A DNA stretch of 64,000 nucleotides from Pseudoips prasinana (Eukaryota; Arthropoda; Insecta; Lepidoptera; Nolidae): contig OX621264.1 of NCBI GenBank assembly GCA_951640165.1, positions 2,299,001 to 2,363,000 of the forward strand, in the 5' to 3' direction. The position numbers and the translations under genes were made by a program. How positions within the stretch are numbered: position 1 is the stretch's first letter; each line of letters begins with the position of its first letter. This document shows, piece after piece, positions 19,610 to 31,672 of the stretch. The notes beneath the pieces were generated by a model, which saw only the letters and a list, made by a program, of their open reading frames with translations, made no database searches and was not told the origin of the DNA.

Positions 19610-21049
19610 TTAAGGCATAGTTTGGCTTCCCTGCGCTCGAATACTGCCCACCCGATTCAGCCTCTTCCCAATAGTCTGCACGTGGAAACCGATGTTCTGC
19701 AAAGCTTCGTGGTTCAAGATCTTTCTTCCATCAAAAATGTACGCAGGCTTCATCATTACTTCATATATTTTCTTAAAATCTAAAGTTTTAAACTCGTCCC
19801 ATTCTGTACACAGTACTATAGCGTGCGCACCGGACACTGCTGAGTATGCTGTGTCGTGAATTTCAACGTTTTTCTTAACAATTTCTGGTTCATTCGTTAA
19901 ATAAGGACTTGTGAGTTCAAACATCATTTGTTCAGGCTCGACTTTTGGGTCGTAGATGTTTAATTTTGCTCCTTCGTCTAATAACGTCTTTGCTACGTAA
20001 ATAGCTGGAGATTCTCGTGTGTCTCCCGTATTTTTCTTGAAGGAAAAGCCTAATAGAGCTATGTTTTTATCAGTAACAGTATTGAATAATGACTCTATGA
20101 CTTTCCGTGTAAACCTTGTCTTTTGATAATCATTAAGGCTTAAAACTTGTTGCCAATAAGCTGCAACTTCAGGCAGATTTAAACATTCACATAAATATAT
20201 TAAGTTCAATATGTCTTTCTGGAAACAACTACCTCCAAAACCGATGGATGCTTCGAGAAATTTAGGACCAATACGGGAGTCTCTGCCAACTGCCCTTGCA
20301 ACCTCGGACACGTCAGCACCAGTTGCTTCACAAACTGCTGATAGAGAATTAATACTTGAAATACGTTGAGCTAAGAAAGCATTCGCAGCGAGCTTCGACA
20401 ACTCAGAGCTCCAAGTATTAGTAGTTAGGATGTTTTTCGCTGGGATCCAATGTTCGTACACCCAGCATAATTCTTGTATTGCTTTCTGACCTTCTACGGT
20501 ATCTTCACCTCCAATTAACACTCTCTCCGCCTCAACTAGATCAACAATAGCAGTTCCCTCCGCCAAAAACTCAGGATTAGACAAAATCTGATACTCAACA
20601 CCTGGTTTAGTATTAGCCCGTAATATTTTCATGATGATCTCAGCTGCTTTAACTGGGACGGTACTCTTTTCAACGACAATCTTGTTGCTAGTAGCCAAAT
20701 CAGCGATCATACGCGCCGCACTTTCCACATACTTCAAATCTGCCGCTCTGCCTTTACCATTGCCAAAGGTCTTAGTCGGAGTATTCACGGAAATAAATAT
20801 CAAATCCGCCTCCTGGATACTCTTAGCGATGTCCGTCGAAAAGAACAAGTTTTTACCTCTACATCTCTGCACAACGTCGTCCAATCCTGGCTCGTAAATA
20901 GGTAGCTTATCAGAATTCCACTGGTTTATTCGATCAGCAGACTTGTCGCAAACTGTGACCATGATATTAGGGCATTTTAGGGCAATAACACTGCAGGTTG
21001 GGCCGCCGACGTACCCTGCACCCAAGCAACAAATTTTCTCTATCACCAT
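19610..21049 (-). CDS. sgl: UDP-glucose 6-dehydrogenase (sugarless/UGDH)
   Basis: The enzyme oxidises UDP-glucose to UDP-glucuronate with two NAD+, in the cytosol. It supplies precursors for heparan and chondroitin proteoglycans; in Drosophila the gene is sugarless. The 479-residue protein is close to the animal UGDH length of about 494. Visible features: an N-terminal Rossmann site [27 protein letters not shown] with the catalytic Glu, [15 protein letters not shown] with the active-site Lys and Asn, and [10 protein letters not shown] with the catalytic Cys at about residue 275. The C-terminal UDP-binding domain contains [17 protein letters not shown] start at the ATG whose complement is 21047-21049, with A at -3. 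The open frame extends ten codons upstream but only to a GTG. The gene is uninterrupted by introns, so a retrocopy is possible, but no polyA tail or target duplication was seen and the frame is fully intact. Confidence 0.96.
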   Translation of the reverse strand: MVIEKICCLGAGYVGGPTCSVIALKCPNIMVTVCDKSADRINQWNSDKLPIYEPGLDDVVQRCRGKNLFFSTDIAKSIQEADLIFISVNTPTKTFGNGKGRAADLKYVESAARMIADLATSNKIVVEKSTVPVKAAEIIMKILRANTKPGVEYQILSNPEFLAEGTAIVDLVEAERVLIGGEDTVEGQKAIQELCWVYEHWIPAKNILTTNTWSSELSKLAANAFLAQRISSINSLSAVCEATGADVSEVARAVGRDSRIGPKFLEASIGFGGSCFQKDILNLIYLCECLNLPEVAAYWQQVLSLNDYQKTRFTRKVIESLFNTVTDKNIALLGFSFKKNTGDTRESPAIYVAKTLLDEGAKLNIYDPKVEPEQMMFELTSPYLTNEPEIVKKNVEIHDTAYSAVSGAHAIVLCTEWDEFKTLDFKKIYEVMMKPAYIFDGRKILNHEALQNIGFHVQTIGKRLNRVGSIRAQGSQTMP

Positions 21050-21849
21050 GTTAACTTTAAACACAATCAAACTGCACACGGTTCACAGAGCACCCGCTTA
21101 AAATACTCGTCAAATCGACATACACTTTAATTTTAATTAATGTTATAAGTTTTTAATCTGATGTCTATCAGGTACGCGGAATACACGATTATAATCGATA
21201 TTTTTTCAATTGTTTAGTGTTTCTTATACGTTTGGTATATATGTGACGACCGACTGCGAAGGAAGACGTACCACGATTGAAGCCCGAAACAGCCTTGCGA
21301 GCTTTTTAATAACATGAATTAGTTGCGAGAACCACCGCTGTCGGGTGAGCGATGAGATGTCAATGACATCTGGCTTGGCCATAGTGATGGGCGTTGTCCA
21401 CGCAAAAAGTTCTTGGAAATTGCAAAAAGTTAATGAGCTTGAAAGTTTTTTTTTTGGGTTGTTGTAGAAATGAGCTGAATTCAATTAGATACAATTTTAT
21501 TGTAAGCACATTTGGTTTTCAGATAATTATTCAATATAATTATTCTAAATGAACAATAACTTTAAACGCGTCGTCAAATCTGTCAAACCCGAATGTGATA
21601 TCGTTTGTATATCGATAGTATCAATGACGCCTCATTTAGAAAAGATATAATATATCTTTTCTACATATTATGTAAGTATAATTAAATAAAGCCTTGAAAT
21701 TAAAACAACTGAACTGTTCCAAATATAGAACACAATACATTCCAGCTGTCAACACTGTAGATTCCATATTTAGAATATTGTGCAATACAGGTATCTAGCA
21801 ATGAATACGATAATTCATTAGTAGTGGTTGGTCGTTAAGTAAAAATGAC
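21050..21849. other. Region upstream of sugarless
   Basis: This should hold the promoter and 5' untranslated region of sgl. I could not identify a convincing TATA box or initiator. Short frames at 21224-21484 have no recognisable domain. Confidence 0.4.
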
Positions 21850-22035
21850 GATACTTCCATACAACTTTACATCCTTTACAACCTTTTTGCATTAAAAGTA
21901 GCGTATGTCCTTTCTCAGGCTCTACACTACCTGTGTACCAAATTTTGATTTAAATCGGTTCAGTATATTTGGCATGAAAGCGCGACAGACAGACAGAGTT
22001 ACTTTCGCATTTATAATATCAGAAAAGATAAGGAT
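21850..22035 (-). repeat. Dispersed repeat zeta
   Basis: The complement of the 14290 copy (CCTTTCTCAGGCTCTACAC; TTTAAATCGGTTCAGTATA). Confidence 0.6.
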
Positions 22036-22456
22036 TTGATCCCAATTTTACTAATGTATAGTACAACACTACTTCAAATTATGTTCATGACCGGGGTATA
22101 CAATTGGTGACAAACTCCCTTATATCCGGGGAGTTTAGGTGGTAGAGAGGAATCAAAGGAAGAAACATTTATTTTATTATTAATTAACGCAACTTAAATT
22201 AACTCTATTGTGTATACAAACACGTTACAAACAGGTGAGTCACATATTTGTAAAATATGTTTACACAAAGATTACAAAAATACATAGTATCTATGAGGAA
22301 AAATACGCCAATATTCCACATGTTCCATATCACGTTTACACATCGCATGATAAGATCTTCACAGACATAGAAGATACCTTACAAAACTTTAATTGATTCC
22401 GAGTCATCAAGTCATATTTAAGTGCAATACTTGCTAAAACTATATATATACATATA
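22036..22456. other. Non-coding stretch
   Basis: A frame at 22208-22396 has no recognisable feature. No repeat partner was found. Confidence 0.4.
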
Positions 22457-23073
22457 CAACGTGTAACAGAAAGTGTGAACGTAACTTAAGGGGGTTATAG
22501 GGTATCAGGACGGCTACCTATGGACGAAACTTCAAACAGAAATAATCATTTTTTATTCAACTAGTAATTTATTTTTCTATCGACCACCTAAATCAACAAG
22601 AAAGATTACCGACATTACGAACAACACTAAAAACTCAGCCGCAAGGGTAATGAACCTTACCGCAAACTCTTTGGGTACCTACTACTTAGACTGTAAATAA
22701 AAAGTGTGGTTCTGTACAGTCACATAATTTATTACACGTGTTTATTTTAAGATTCAATCAAATGTTTAACTGAATTTTTGCTCTAATTTTTAACGACATT
22801 TTAATCATTCATACTTTGATAACTAGGAAAAATCACTTAATTTAATTTAAATTGATATTCCGCAAGATGTTGGATCTAGGAGAAATAAATAATTTAATTG
22901 ACTTATGTAACTGCAGATATTTTTTTGTGTGTTAAATAGTAAGAATATTAAATTTTTCTTTCAGTATGTGAATTTAATCTGGCCGGAAACGAATAGGTAC
23001 TTAATTTTTAATACAAACTATACAAACTAACCAGATAAACCCACGCGGTACGACTACTGATAAATTAAGAAAC

Positions 23074-23816
23074 AATATGAATAATGTACTAGGCTCATAT
23101 GAACATTAGGGGACATTTCGAATTCCGTCCTGATTTTGTCGCAAGGAACTCTAATACGGCGGCGAATACAAAGGATTGATGTAGGTAAATAATAAATGGT
23201 TAAATATTTTTTAATATTCATTCGCGCCATTTGAATGTGTTCGTGTATAACTCATTGGTCTAGCGGTAGCGTGTTCAACTGCAGATAATAAAGTCCTGGG
23301 ATCAAATCCCGGGTCGGGCCAAAAAGTGATTATGGGAATAATGAAGTCCTGGGTTCAATTCCCGGGTCGGGCCAAAAAGTGATTATGGGATTTTTCCGTA
23401 AAAAGAAATTTCTCAGTATCAGCCCGAAGTCTGGGAGTTGACGATATTACACCCCCATGCCTCGGAGAGCACGTAAAGCCGTCGTTCCTGTGCCTGACCT
23501 CGTTCCGGTCGTATCTCTAGTCGTCCCATCGGATCATGAGAGTGATGGAATAGAAAGTGCAGGGGCACTTACAATTCCACTTTTAAAATTTAGAGTGATA
23601 CACTCCAAATTTTAAAGGTTCCCTAAAGACATATTAATCATTCATTCAATACATACAAATAAAAAAATATGAATTATGTACTAGGCTCATATGAACAGTA
23701 GGGGACATTTCAAATTCCGTCCTGATTATATCCAAAGTTACACTTATATGGCGGCAAAATCAAAGAGTTGATGTAGGTAAATAATAAACGGTTAAATATC
23801 TTTTAATATTCATGTA
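23074..23816 (+). repeat. Direct repeat pair inside the 2.3-kb element
   Basis: About 148 bp at 23074-23222 (ACTAGGCTCATATGAACA, GGGGACATTTCGAATTCCG, GATGTAGGTAAATAATAAA) recurs at 23668-23816 with substitutions. The SINE-C lies between them. Confidence 0.75.
23252..23575 (+). repeat. SINE-C copy 2, with duplicated box-B segment
   Basis: Box A-like TGGTCTAGCGGTAGCG is followed by a box B region that occurs twice in tandem (GGGATCAAATCCCGGGTCG and GGGTTCAATTCCCGGGTCG, about 58 bp apart). The shared body then runs to GCAGGGGCACTT. Confidence 0.8.
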
Positions 23817-24800
23817 AGCGAGCCGCGCGCGTCGTCGATACCTAGGTGGCTCTTTTGAGTGGACTCAAAGACGCCGCCAAAGGGGCCGCGTTCGAAAAAA
23901 GCCGCCAAATTCATCAAATATTGTGCAATTTCATTTATTTAATAAAAATATTAAAATCATCAGTTGTTCGTAAACTGCTGTCTATTTAGGTCGTGTTTAG
24001 TTACTCAATCGTCTAAAATGTCGTTTAGTAATGAGTAAAGTGTTCCGCGAAATCCTTAACTATGTCGTTTAGTGATCGTAATAATTTGGAAAATTTCGTG
24101 CATTCATCTATGACAGAATAGCCTCAGACGTGCACTTTGTGATGATTCATAGGTCACAGAATTTAAGGCTGTTTAATTACGAGGAACCTATGTCGTGAAG
24201 GGTACAGTGTCTCGATGGAGGCCACGCCTCTTTATAACTAAGAAACATGAAAGCTTTACGATTCTATGAATATGTTGTACATGAGAGAGACTCGTGTGAG
24301 TTGGCAAGTCTTAGAGTTAAGCTTTCGGTGTCGGTGCAGATTTTAGTGAACGTGAAATAATGAAATTCTTCCATCAGTACTGAAAACAACTTCAACTAGA
24401 AGTTAAACTATAAAAAGGATCTCGTAATGTGTTTGTGTATCACGTACTTATACGATGTAAAGTATCCAATAGCTATTCAGCAGTGCTATAAATAAAAACA
24501 TAACTCTAAAATAAAACAAAATATGTGTAGTGAGTGCAATCGGAATCAAACTACCAGGCGTGCATAGAAACACAGAGGTATGTCAAACAATTTCTAGCGT
24601 AAATCAGAATCAGCTGTGTTGTGTTAGTACGGATGTTCGTTATATCGATAAAAATACTTGTCGATATTAAATTAAACGGTATATTATTTTACGATCAAGA
24701 TTAAAATGATGGTATTTCGGTATGAGATTTTGTGTATAGGTAGGCTTAAGGAGACCGTATATGCCCCTTAAGTTACGTTCACTCTTTCTGTTACACGTTG

Positions 24801-24954
24801 TATATATATATAATTGACCGTGTTGTGACAATATTGGAAATATTCAGTCAATTATGTTATTATGTTATATATATATAACATAATTGACCGTTGATATGAT
24901 ATATATGTATATATATAAGATAACTATATTTTATACGTATTCAAAGGACACCGT
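24801..24954. repeat. AT-rich palindromic spacer
   Basis: Short inverted repeats around AACATAATTGAC and its complement near 24850-24890, with (TA)n runs. Confidence 0.5.
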
Positions 24955-25158
24955 TGGCATTTTAAATAAAACAATGTGGTGTTTTTTTCCAAAAGAAACA
25001 ACATTTAACGTTTATTATTAATAATGCGATATTTTCTATTTTAAATTTTTCATATGACAGTATAATTTGACATGACATGATAAAGAAAAGAAAATAATAT
25101 ATTTCTTTATCTATGCCATGCGCGTAAGGTTTAATTAAAGAAATACTCTTTCTTTACA
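24955..25158 (-). repeat. Probable LTR remnant of a gypsy-like element
   Basis: Directly downstream (minus sense) of the pol stop lies a polypurine tract AGTGGGGGGAT (25158-25168), followed by a sequence starting TGTAAAGA, as expected for the 5' edge of a 3' LTR. The distal LTR end could not be fixed and no partner LTR is in the window. Confidence 0.5.
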
Positions 25159-25208
25159 TCCCCCCACTTAGAGAAGAAAATTAATTATTGAATTTTCTAA
25201 TTATTCTC

Positions 25209-25776
25209 TTACTCCCATTGTTCTTCTAATGTAGAAATTGGGATCAGTTTTGTAATATGGAAAAGATTTGATTCACTTTTCTTTTTGTGGCCAGTTTCTA
25301 TTCTATAAATTGACTGGGAAACGTTATCAACAATCTCAAATGGTTTTTAACTCATCTAATTTCTTTCTGTTTAATTTATTTCCATTTTCCACATATACCA
25401 TGTCTCCAATTTTAAATTCATGATATTTCCGCCTTTTGTTGAATAGTATTTTGTTGTAGCTATGTGATTTTATAGTATTTTCAAGTGCTATTTTTCTGTC
25501 TCTGGCCCAATCATTCTGCGATTTTTCTTGCTTTAACTCTTTTGGTAATATTGTGGCATTAGTACCATAATATAAAAGATAACTTGGTGTAAATCCCGTA
25601 ACCGAGCGATAAGTATTATTATATTTAGTAACGGCTTCATGAGCTATTGTTGTCCAGGCTTTCTTTTGACCTTTTTCATTAATTTGGCATCTGATTTTGT
25701 TTACTAATGTCTGATTTAATCGTTCATTTAGACCGTTTGAACCGACATCAAACCTATTAATAGGTAGCACATACAA
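25209..25776 (-). pseudogene. Ty3/gypsy-like integrase, C-terminal fragment with frameshift
   Basis: The minus-strand frame begins in the third part of the integrase core (GSNGLNERLNQTLV, with the Glu of the DD35E triad). It passes a GFTPSYLLYYG segment and reaches FKIGDMVYVEN. At about 25340 a frameshift moves the reading to a PFEIVDN..YRIE segment, the GPY/F-type module, and a stop at 25209. The N-terminal integrase, RNase H, RT and protease regions are absent. It is an old broken copy. Confidence 0.8.
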
Positions 25777-26039
25777 ATTAATAGTATTTCATTAATATTA
25801 AAGGTATTGCGTTTGCATAAGACATGTATTAAATTAAATCTTTATTAAGATATTTTTTTAATACTTTTTAGTTTTTGAAGTCGGTTTTTTTAAACGAAGT
25901 TTTTTTATTCTGATGTAACTTTACAGTAATATATTTAGTTTATACATCCGAATAACACCTAGAGTATAATTTATAAACGGTGAACTATTACTATTATTAC
26001 TAAATATATAACTATTATTATTATTAATAAATAAAATAA
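25777..26039. other. AT-rich spacer
   Basis: Nothing recognised. Confidence 0.4.
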
Positions 26040-27100
26040 AAATAAATAATAATAAAATAAAAAAGGTTTTTATTCACGTAGACTTTAAAAAAGCGCTTGT
26101 AAATAGTCAGAACATATTCGTAGTAATAAATAATTAATTTATTATTATTTTTAGGTACATATAGATATTTAGGTACACGGATTGTAGGAAATAATTTACA
26201 ATAAGATTTATTTTATAACAGTAACAATAATTAACTAGCTTAAATTAAGTTATTGTCAAGGATCATGTGTAGCTTTAACTATCAAAATTTTAAATTTTAG
26301 CTATATTTTTACTACATATTGTCGAATGGTTCTGTCTATATTAAGGTACGAATTAAATGTTATCATTATGGCCGACCTTGTGTTTATAACGACGGTCGCG
26401 CTTTAATGCTACCACCGGATCCAATGCGCCCCAACTGAGAAGACCCAGCGAAACAAACTCAGCGGGTGTCTCTACTACCGGTTTCAACACGGCTCAGTTG
26501 AGACGCTCCGGCGAAACATACTCATTGGGGCATATACACGAGATTTGGTCCACTTACTGAAATTATTTAGCAGGCAAACACAATATATTAAGCTCGATCA
26601 GTTGTCTGATTAAGTATTTACTTTAGGTTTAATATATTAAAAAGAGAAAATACAAACGTCATAATAAAAGTAACATTAATCATTTTGAGACACAACCAAC
26701 AGTTCTGAAATTCATAGAATATTTGAATAATAGATAGTTTTATTACAGATAGTTCATGTAACATAAAAGATTACTCATATCTATATGGCTATAAGATCCC
26801 CATCGGACTATGTGCAGGTAGATGCCGACCGCCAAATGTCTTTATCGTCAATGTAATCCTTAGTAGTGTAGTAACCCTTAGCCATAAGTTCACGTTTAAT
26901 GTGTGACTTAAACTTATTATCAGGTAGTTTAGTTATATGAATAGGGAGCTTGTTATAAAACCTAATACAATTTCCCATGAATGACTCATTAGTTTTGCTA
27001 ACTGGAAAGGCTGGTATAGCTAGTTTGTCCTTATTTCTAGTATTGACATTGTGCAAGTCACTCCGTTTTTTATATTTATCTATATTTTTCCGTAAAACAT
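26040..27100 (-). pseudogene. LINE 3' portion: ORF2 C-terminus and long 3' UTR
   Basis: The minus-strand frame 26808-27056 contains HNVNTRNKDKLAIP, NESFMGNCIRFYNKLP and the F+..+...L..KGYY..+D end. This is the standard C-terminus of Jockey/CR1-group LINE ORF2. Downstream follows about 700 bp of 3' UTR (with the GGATCCAATGCGCCCCAAC block) ending at AATAAAAACC near 26065. UTR fragments of the same family lie at 1088, 29925, 31130 and 32568. Confidence 0.75.
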
Positions 27101-28127
27101 TATATTCTGGTTTATATATTCAGATGGAACAGTAAGTATATTTACGTCTTTCAAAACGCTTGGTAGAGACTCATAATATATTATTATTACATAATTTATC
27201 AGAATCAAAGTCAGGTTTCGTTAAACAAAGCAACGATTAATGAGCCTGGTCAATGTTTTATTCTGGATATGCGAAAGTAATCTAGAAGAAAATACAAGAA
27301 CTTACATTGCATTTTTACTTTTTTATATTCCCAAAGACAGCTGAGATAATAGCAATCAAAGTACGCATTTTCAAGCGATATTATTTAAAACCGCAAGCGG
27401 CGTTTAATCGCGCTGTGACGTCAAGTGTCCACTCACGCAGCGCGCCGGCCGCTTTGCGGGTAGAAATCTAGGTACTATTCATTTAGTTACCGCTGCTGGT
27501 GGCCCGTACTTGCGATTTTATTACGAGAAAATTATTAGAAAATGCTGTACAGTGCCCAATAGTTTTAATTCAAATCTTAACACACCCAAAAAGTGTTTTA
27601 GTATACCTTAAAATCCTATGATAAGGAAGAAATAGATGACCGCAATACGACAGGATTCAATAGGACTGAAAACTATTGCATTTTGTTATGAATATTATTT
27701 TGATGTCAATAACTATTATATTTATACTTTTCTCATAAAGCACTACATTATCTATTGTTGCATTTTATAATCAACTTCTGACACCTACCTACCTTTTTCA
27801 TTTAAGGATTTTACAAATTAATCTTATAAAAATAGTTTATTGATTCTTCTAAATAAGAGACATTAATATTGTTATTATCTATCAGGAACCTTGACATCAG
27901 GATGTTATAATAAATATATAAACCAACCATGTCGTATTTTTTTAATGAGAATAGGTGAATATTACCTAACCTAATACTGACCTAGATTAAATATGGGATG
28001 TTTAGAAAAATATATTTTACCTACTTATACAATATTTTGTTATTATTATCTACCCTTGACTTTAACCACTAATACTTAATAAGTAAAAATAGGCATGTTG
28101 AATATAAGTGAAGTAAAATTGACTGAA
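27101..28127. other. Intergenic stretch, no gene seen
   Basis: Mostly AT-rich. A GC-rich patch at about 27395-27465 contains TGACGTCA-like sequence (GCTGTGACGTCAAG). Confidence 0.45.
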
Positions 28128-28295
28128 AGTGTGGCGCAGTGGCTAAGACAGTCGCCGCTGTGTGTCCGAGGTTTGATTCCCGCACCGGACAACTATTTGT
28201 GTAACCCATAAATAGTTGTTCAGAGTATGGATGTAATTTGTGTCCGTCTATTATATGTTTGTAAAGTATTATAGTATTATTAAAGTCTTTGAAAA
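28128..28295 (+). repeat. SINE-D copy 1
   Basis: tRNA-like head: box A TGGCGCAGTGGCTAAG and box B GGTTTGATTCCC. The body has an inverted pair (AACTATTTGTG / CATAAATAGTT) and a tail with an A-run. Confidence 0.75.
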
Positions 28296-28869
28296 AAAAA
28301 CGTTAATAATGACAGTAGTATTAATCTACAGCTGTTAGCGTGCCGCTGAGTATAGTACTTACCTTCGTACTTTAGTATAGTTGGAGATGCTGATCAAAAT
28401 TTTACAAACATTTTGCTAGAAATATAATAGTACCAGCCTTCATTTTTTCCTAAATACTAGACATACCGTTAACACTTTTGAAGATTTACACAGAGTGAGT
28501 TTATCCTCTGCCGTTTGGTCTTATTTTGGTCGTCTATAATGGCATTAAAATTTGGAATTATATGTAAATATAAAAAGGTACCTACTTATATTTTTGTTTT
28601 ATATTAGTTTAGTTAGTTCTTTATTAGATTTAATAAAAAAGGTACTGAAAACAAAAAATAAGTAAGTAACTAAGTCGACAGCATTATTGGTAGATTAAGA
28701 AACTTTGGTTTCTTGACGCCGCATGCTAAAGTCAATCAAAGTTTGTCAGTCATGTAAGCAAATCTTCCTCCCATGTAACCCTCTTCCAGGGTGCAGATAT
28801 TTGTAACTCACAAGGTATTTAACAGGTTGATGTAATACAATAATAGCAAATTAATAAATAAAGCAATGA
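28296..28869. other. Intergenic AT-rich stretch
   Basis: No gene or repeat recognised. Confidence 0.4.
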
Positions 28870-29495
28870 TACAAGTACAGCGCGCGCGCGAGTCTTCACT
28901 TCAATGTGTTTCATATGGCGTGGGGCACGAGCGCACGGAGCGGCCCGCACCGAGCCGACAGCTGACGTCACGCGTCAAGCGCGCGATATCTTGGAAATTT
29001 AAAAGTGCTCAAAACTTCTCACAGTCATAACTTCCGTAATACTGTAATGATTTACGTGAAATAAAGACTAATCTTATGTACGTAATTTAATCTTTATTGT
29101 TAAGTAGCTTTTAGTGCAATATTCGCATGTGTTGGTCACCCCCATTGGTATTATGCAGGTAAATAAGTGTGATATATCTGGCAACCCAGAAAACGTCAAG
29201 TTGTCATTCTTCAAATAATATGTTTACAAATATCGCTTTTAGTTGTTATTTCAAATCAAATAATGCAACATTTTATATAAAAAAAGTCAATGCTACACCA
29301 TTGAAAGTGGCACTAAATATGAAAAAATTGTATAAGTGAATATTCCATACAATTAGTAATGATTAAAGCAATACAAAGTATACCCGTAAATTGTTAATAA
29401 AGTATATATATAACTGTCTTTGTAAACACAAAACAATATTTACGCTGAAATCGATAGGTATTATTTCGAAAATATCATAATAAGCAAATTAATTA
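28870..29495 (+). promoter_or_regulatory. Putative promoter/5' region of the ZAD zinc-finger gene
   Basis: A local GC island (28875-28990) about 500 bp upstream of the first ATG contains a palindromic CRE-type site TGACGTCA (28963-28970). GC islands of this kind are unusual in this AT-rich window except inside GC-rich mobile elements, so a TE origin is possible. No TATA box was identified. Confidence 0.3.
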
Positions 29496-29612
29496 ATGAA
29501 AATGGTCATGTGTCGTATATGTTTATGTAAAAACAATCTTAAACCGATATTCCCGGACAAAGATCTTGTCAGTTTACGCGCTGAACAACTTAATACAGTT
29601 ACAGGAATTGAG
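29496..29612 (+). CDS. ZAD zinc-finger gene exon 1 (first half of ZAD)
   Basis: 39 codons from ATG to a GAG|GTAGGC donor. It encodes the start of a ZAD domain with the first zinc-ligand pair in MCRICLCKNNL and a PIFPD..LV.LR segment. The matching second pair (CTDC) is in exon 2. Three in-frame ATGs are clustered (codons 1, 3 and 5), and I took the first. No upstream in-frame coding was seen. Confidence 0.85.
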
Positions 29613-29924
29613 GTAGGCAACTAACAATACTTTAATCTACCTAAAATTATTTCTTGTGATAAAAATCTACAACTTTGCTTTAATTTTTAATCTATCGTAG
29701 AACATACTTTTAACTCATATTTTTCGATAATTGCATAGATTAGAAAAACTTCATAATGTTATTACGATAAAATCTAATACATAAGTGCTGTGTAAGATAA
29801 ATAGTGTAAAATACTTGCTTCTTTCTATCCCTCCTTGTATTAAGTGCCATCAACTTGATGTTATTGAAATTAATTCTAAATTGCTTTCTTTAAATAAGTA
29901 AAATAAAAATTGTCATTGTCTTAT

Positions 29925-30700
29925 ACATAGTATGTTTGTAGTAATATAGTTATTATTTCTAATTACTTATTATAGTTATTTAGGTACACGGATTGTTAAA
30001 ACATTTATAAAATTATTTTATAATAGTAGTGATATTTAGCTAGCTTGTAATTAAGTTATTGTCAAGGAGATTATGTTTAGGTTTAGTCATTGAAATTTAT
30101 ATTTTACTACATATTGTCTGAATGGTTCTGTCTATATTAAGGTTTGAATTCAGTATTATTATTATAACGGACCCTGTGTTTAAAACGACGGTCGCGCTTT
30201 AATGCTACCACCGGATCCAATGCGCCCCAACTGAGAAGACCCAAAAAAACAAACGAAAGAAACAAACTCAGCAGGTTCATCTACAACCGTTTTCAACATG
30301 GCCCAGTTGAGACGGTCTGGAGAAACATACTCAAGCGGGCATGAACACGAGATTTGGTCCACTTAAAGTAATTATTTAGTAGGCAAACACAATATCTGCT
30401 GGATGGGTTGTCTGAATGAATATTATTTATTTAATTAAATTTTCAGATTACACCTAAATTTTAGTTTATTGTCTGCATTTAGTTTACTTAGTAGGTGTAT
30501 TAAATATATTATATTGTCAAAGCTTTAAAAAAGTATACTGTATTTATGTAGTATTTTTTTTTTCTTAATACTTAAGCAGTCATGCTCCTGTTAAATGGAG
30601 AGATTCGCTACGGGGTCTACCAAACCTAGATTGTATTTTGAAATATTTCCAAAGCTGCTGAATGTATATGAACATGTTTTTATACATTTTAATAGTACTC
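29925..30700 (-). mobile_element. LINE 3'-UTR fragment
   Basis: Same family as 26040-27100 (GGATCCAATGCGCCCCAACT block; TTCTGTCTATATTAAGG). Its right half, 30105-30690, is nearly identical to 32568-33152. A conserved 60-codon minus frame occurs in both copies (30180-30362; 32635-32817) but matches no domain I know. Confidence 0.65.
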
Positions 30701-31129
30701 TAAAATTAAACATGGTATAAAATATAATCATTTGTTATTTTAACATTCTAGAAACTTAGTTACAACTTTTTTAAATTATTTTACTTTCAGTCTTTATTTT
30801 TTATATTTACTTATATTTTCTAATGTTACATATTTTCTAATAGTATAATAATATCCAATAAAAACTATAAAAAGAAATCAATTTTACTTCAACATAATAT
30901 TTTATAAATGAACTCGAAAATCAACTTCTTATAATGATTTTTTACTATATTTAGTTATAACAATTTACACAAATTTGTTTTTGGGCTCTCAACAAATGGG
31001 AACATCGCATTTGGCGCAAGAAATTTTGGTATTTGTATCCTTTTTACAAGTACACAAATCGAACTTGTTCAGAATCGGAACCATGCTGACTTACTTCTAA
31101 AAAGACTTCTATTTCTGAACAGTCTAAAA
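30701..31129. other. Intronic AT-rich stretch
   Basis: Nothing recognised. Confidence 0.4.
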
Positions 31130-31398
31130 TAAAAAAAAAATAAAAAAGGTTTTTATTCACATAGACTTTAAAAAGCGATTGTAAATAGTCATAACAAGTT
31201 TGTAGTAATTTATAATTATTTCTAGGTACATAACATAATATGTACCTACCTAGAAATAATTATAATAATGTACCTAAATCTATATTATAGATTTAGGTTA
31301 ATGGATTGTAGGAAAAAATTTACAACAAGATTTATTTTATAATAGTAACGATATTTAGCTAGCTTAAATTAAGTTATTGTCAAGGATCATGTGTAGGT
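31130..31398 (-). mobile_element. LINE 3'-end fragment
   Basis: AATAAAAAAGGTTTTTATTC end as at 26040, then TTTATTTTATAATAGTAACG and TTAAGTTATTGTCAAGGATC. It is interrupted at its left-central part by small inverted repeats (TAATTATTTCTAGGTAC / complement). Confidence 0.6.
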
Positions 31399-31672
31399 TT
31401 AGGCTGATTTCAGAGTGAAGCGCGCGGCACGCGGCGGAGGCCAGCGCGTCTCAACAGCCATTTTAAGTGTACGCAACGGCGCGTGCGACCCGCGTCACTC
31501 TGAAACGCTAGCTGCCAGTAGAGGAGCTCGGGCAGCGCTGGCCGACGGCGCGCGTGTCACCGGCGGCGCGTGTGAACTGCGTGACTATGAAATGCAACTA
31601 CTATCTAGTGTAATTGTAAGCGCGCGCGTTTGGACGGCGCCGCTCGCCGACGCGACTCTGAAATCAGCCTTA
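31399..31672. mobile_element. GC-rich TIR element G, copy 1
   Basis: Starts TTAGGCTGATTTCAGAGTG and ends with the complement CACTCTGAAATCAGCC-type sequence (GACTCTGAAATCAGCCTTA). The interior is very GC-rich (CGCGCG runs). It is open in one frame for 90 codons with no protein features, so I do not call a gene. Copy 2 is at 34141. Confidence 0.75.

Larger units (their letters stand above)
22457..24800. mobile_element. Unidentified 2.3-kb element with 37-bp terminal inverted repeats
   Basis: The left terminus (22457-22493) starts CAACGTGTAACAGAAAGTGT and ends CTTAAGGGG. The right terminus (24764-24800) is its complement with one mismatch. Both sides continue into TA-rich sequence (CATATACAACG / CGTTGTATATAT). 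There is no transposase frame inside. The interior holds a SINE-C and a pair of about 148-bp direct repeats. The superfamily is unknown; TA-rich flanks would fit a TA-targeting transposon. Confidence 0.7.
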
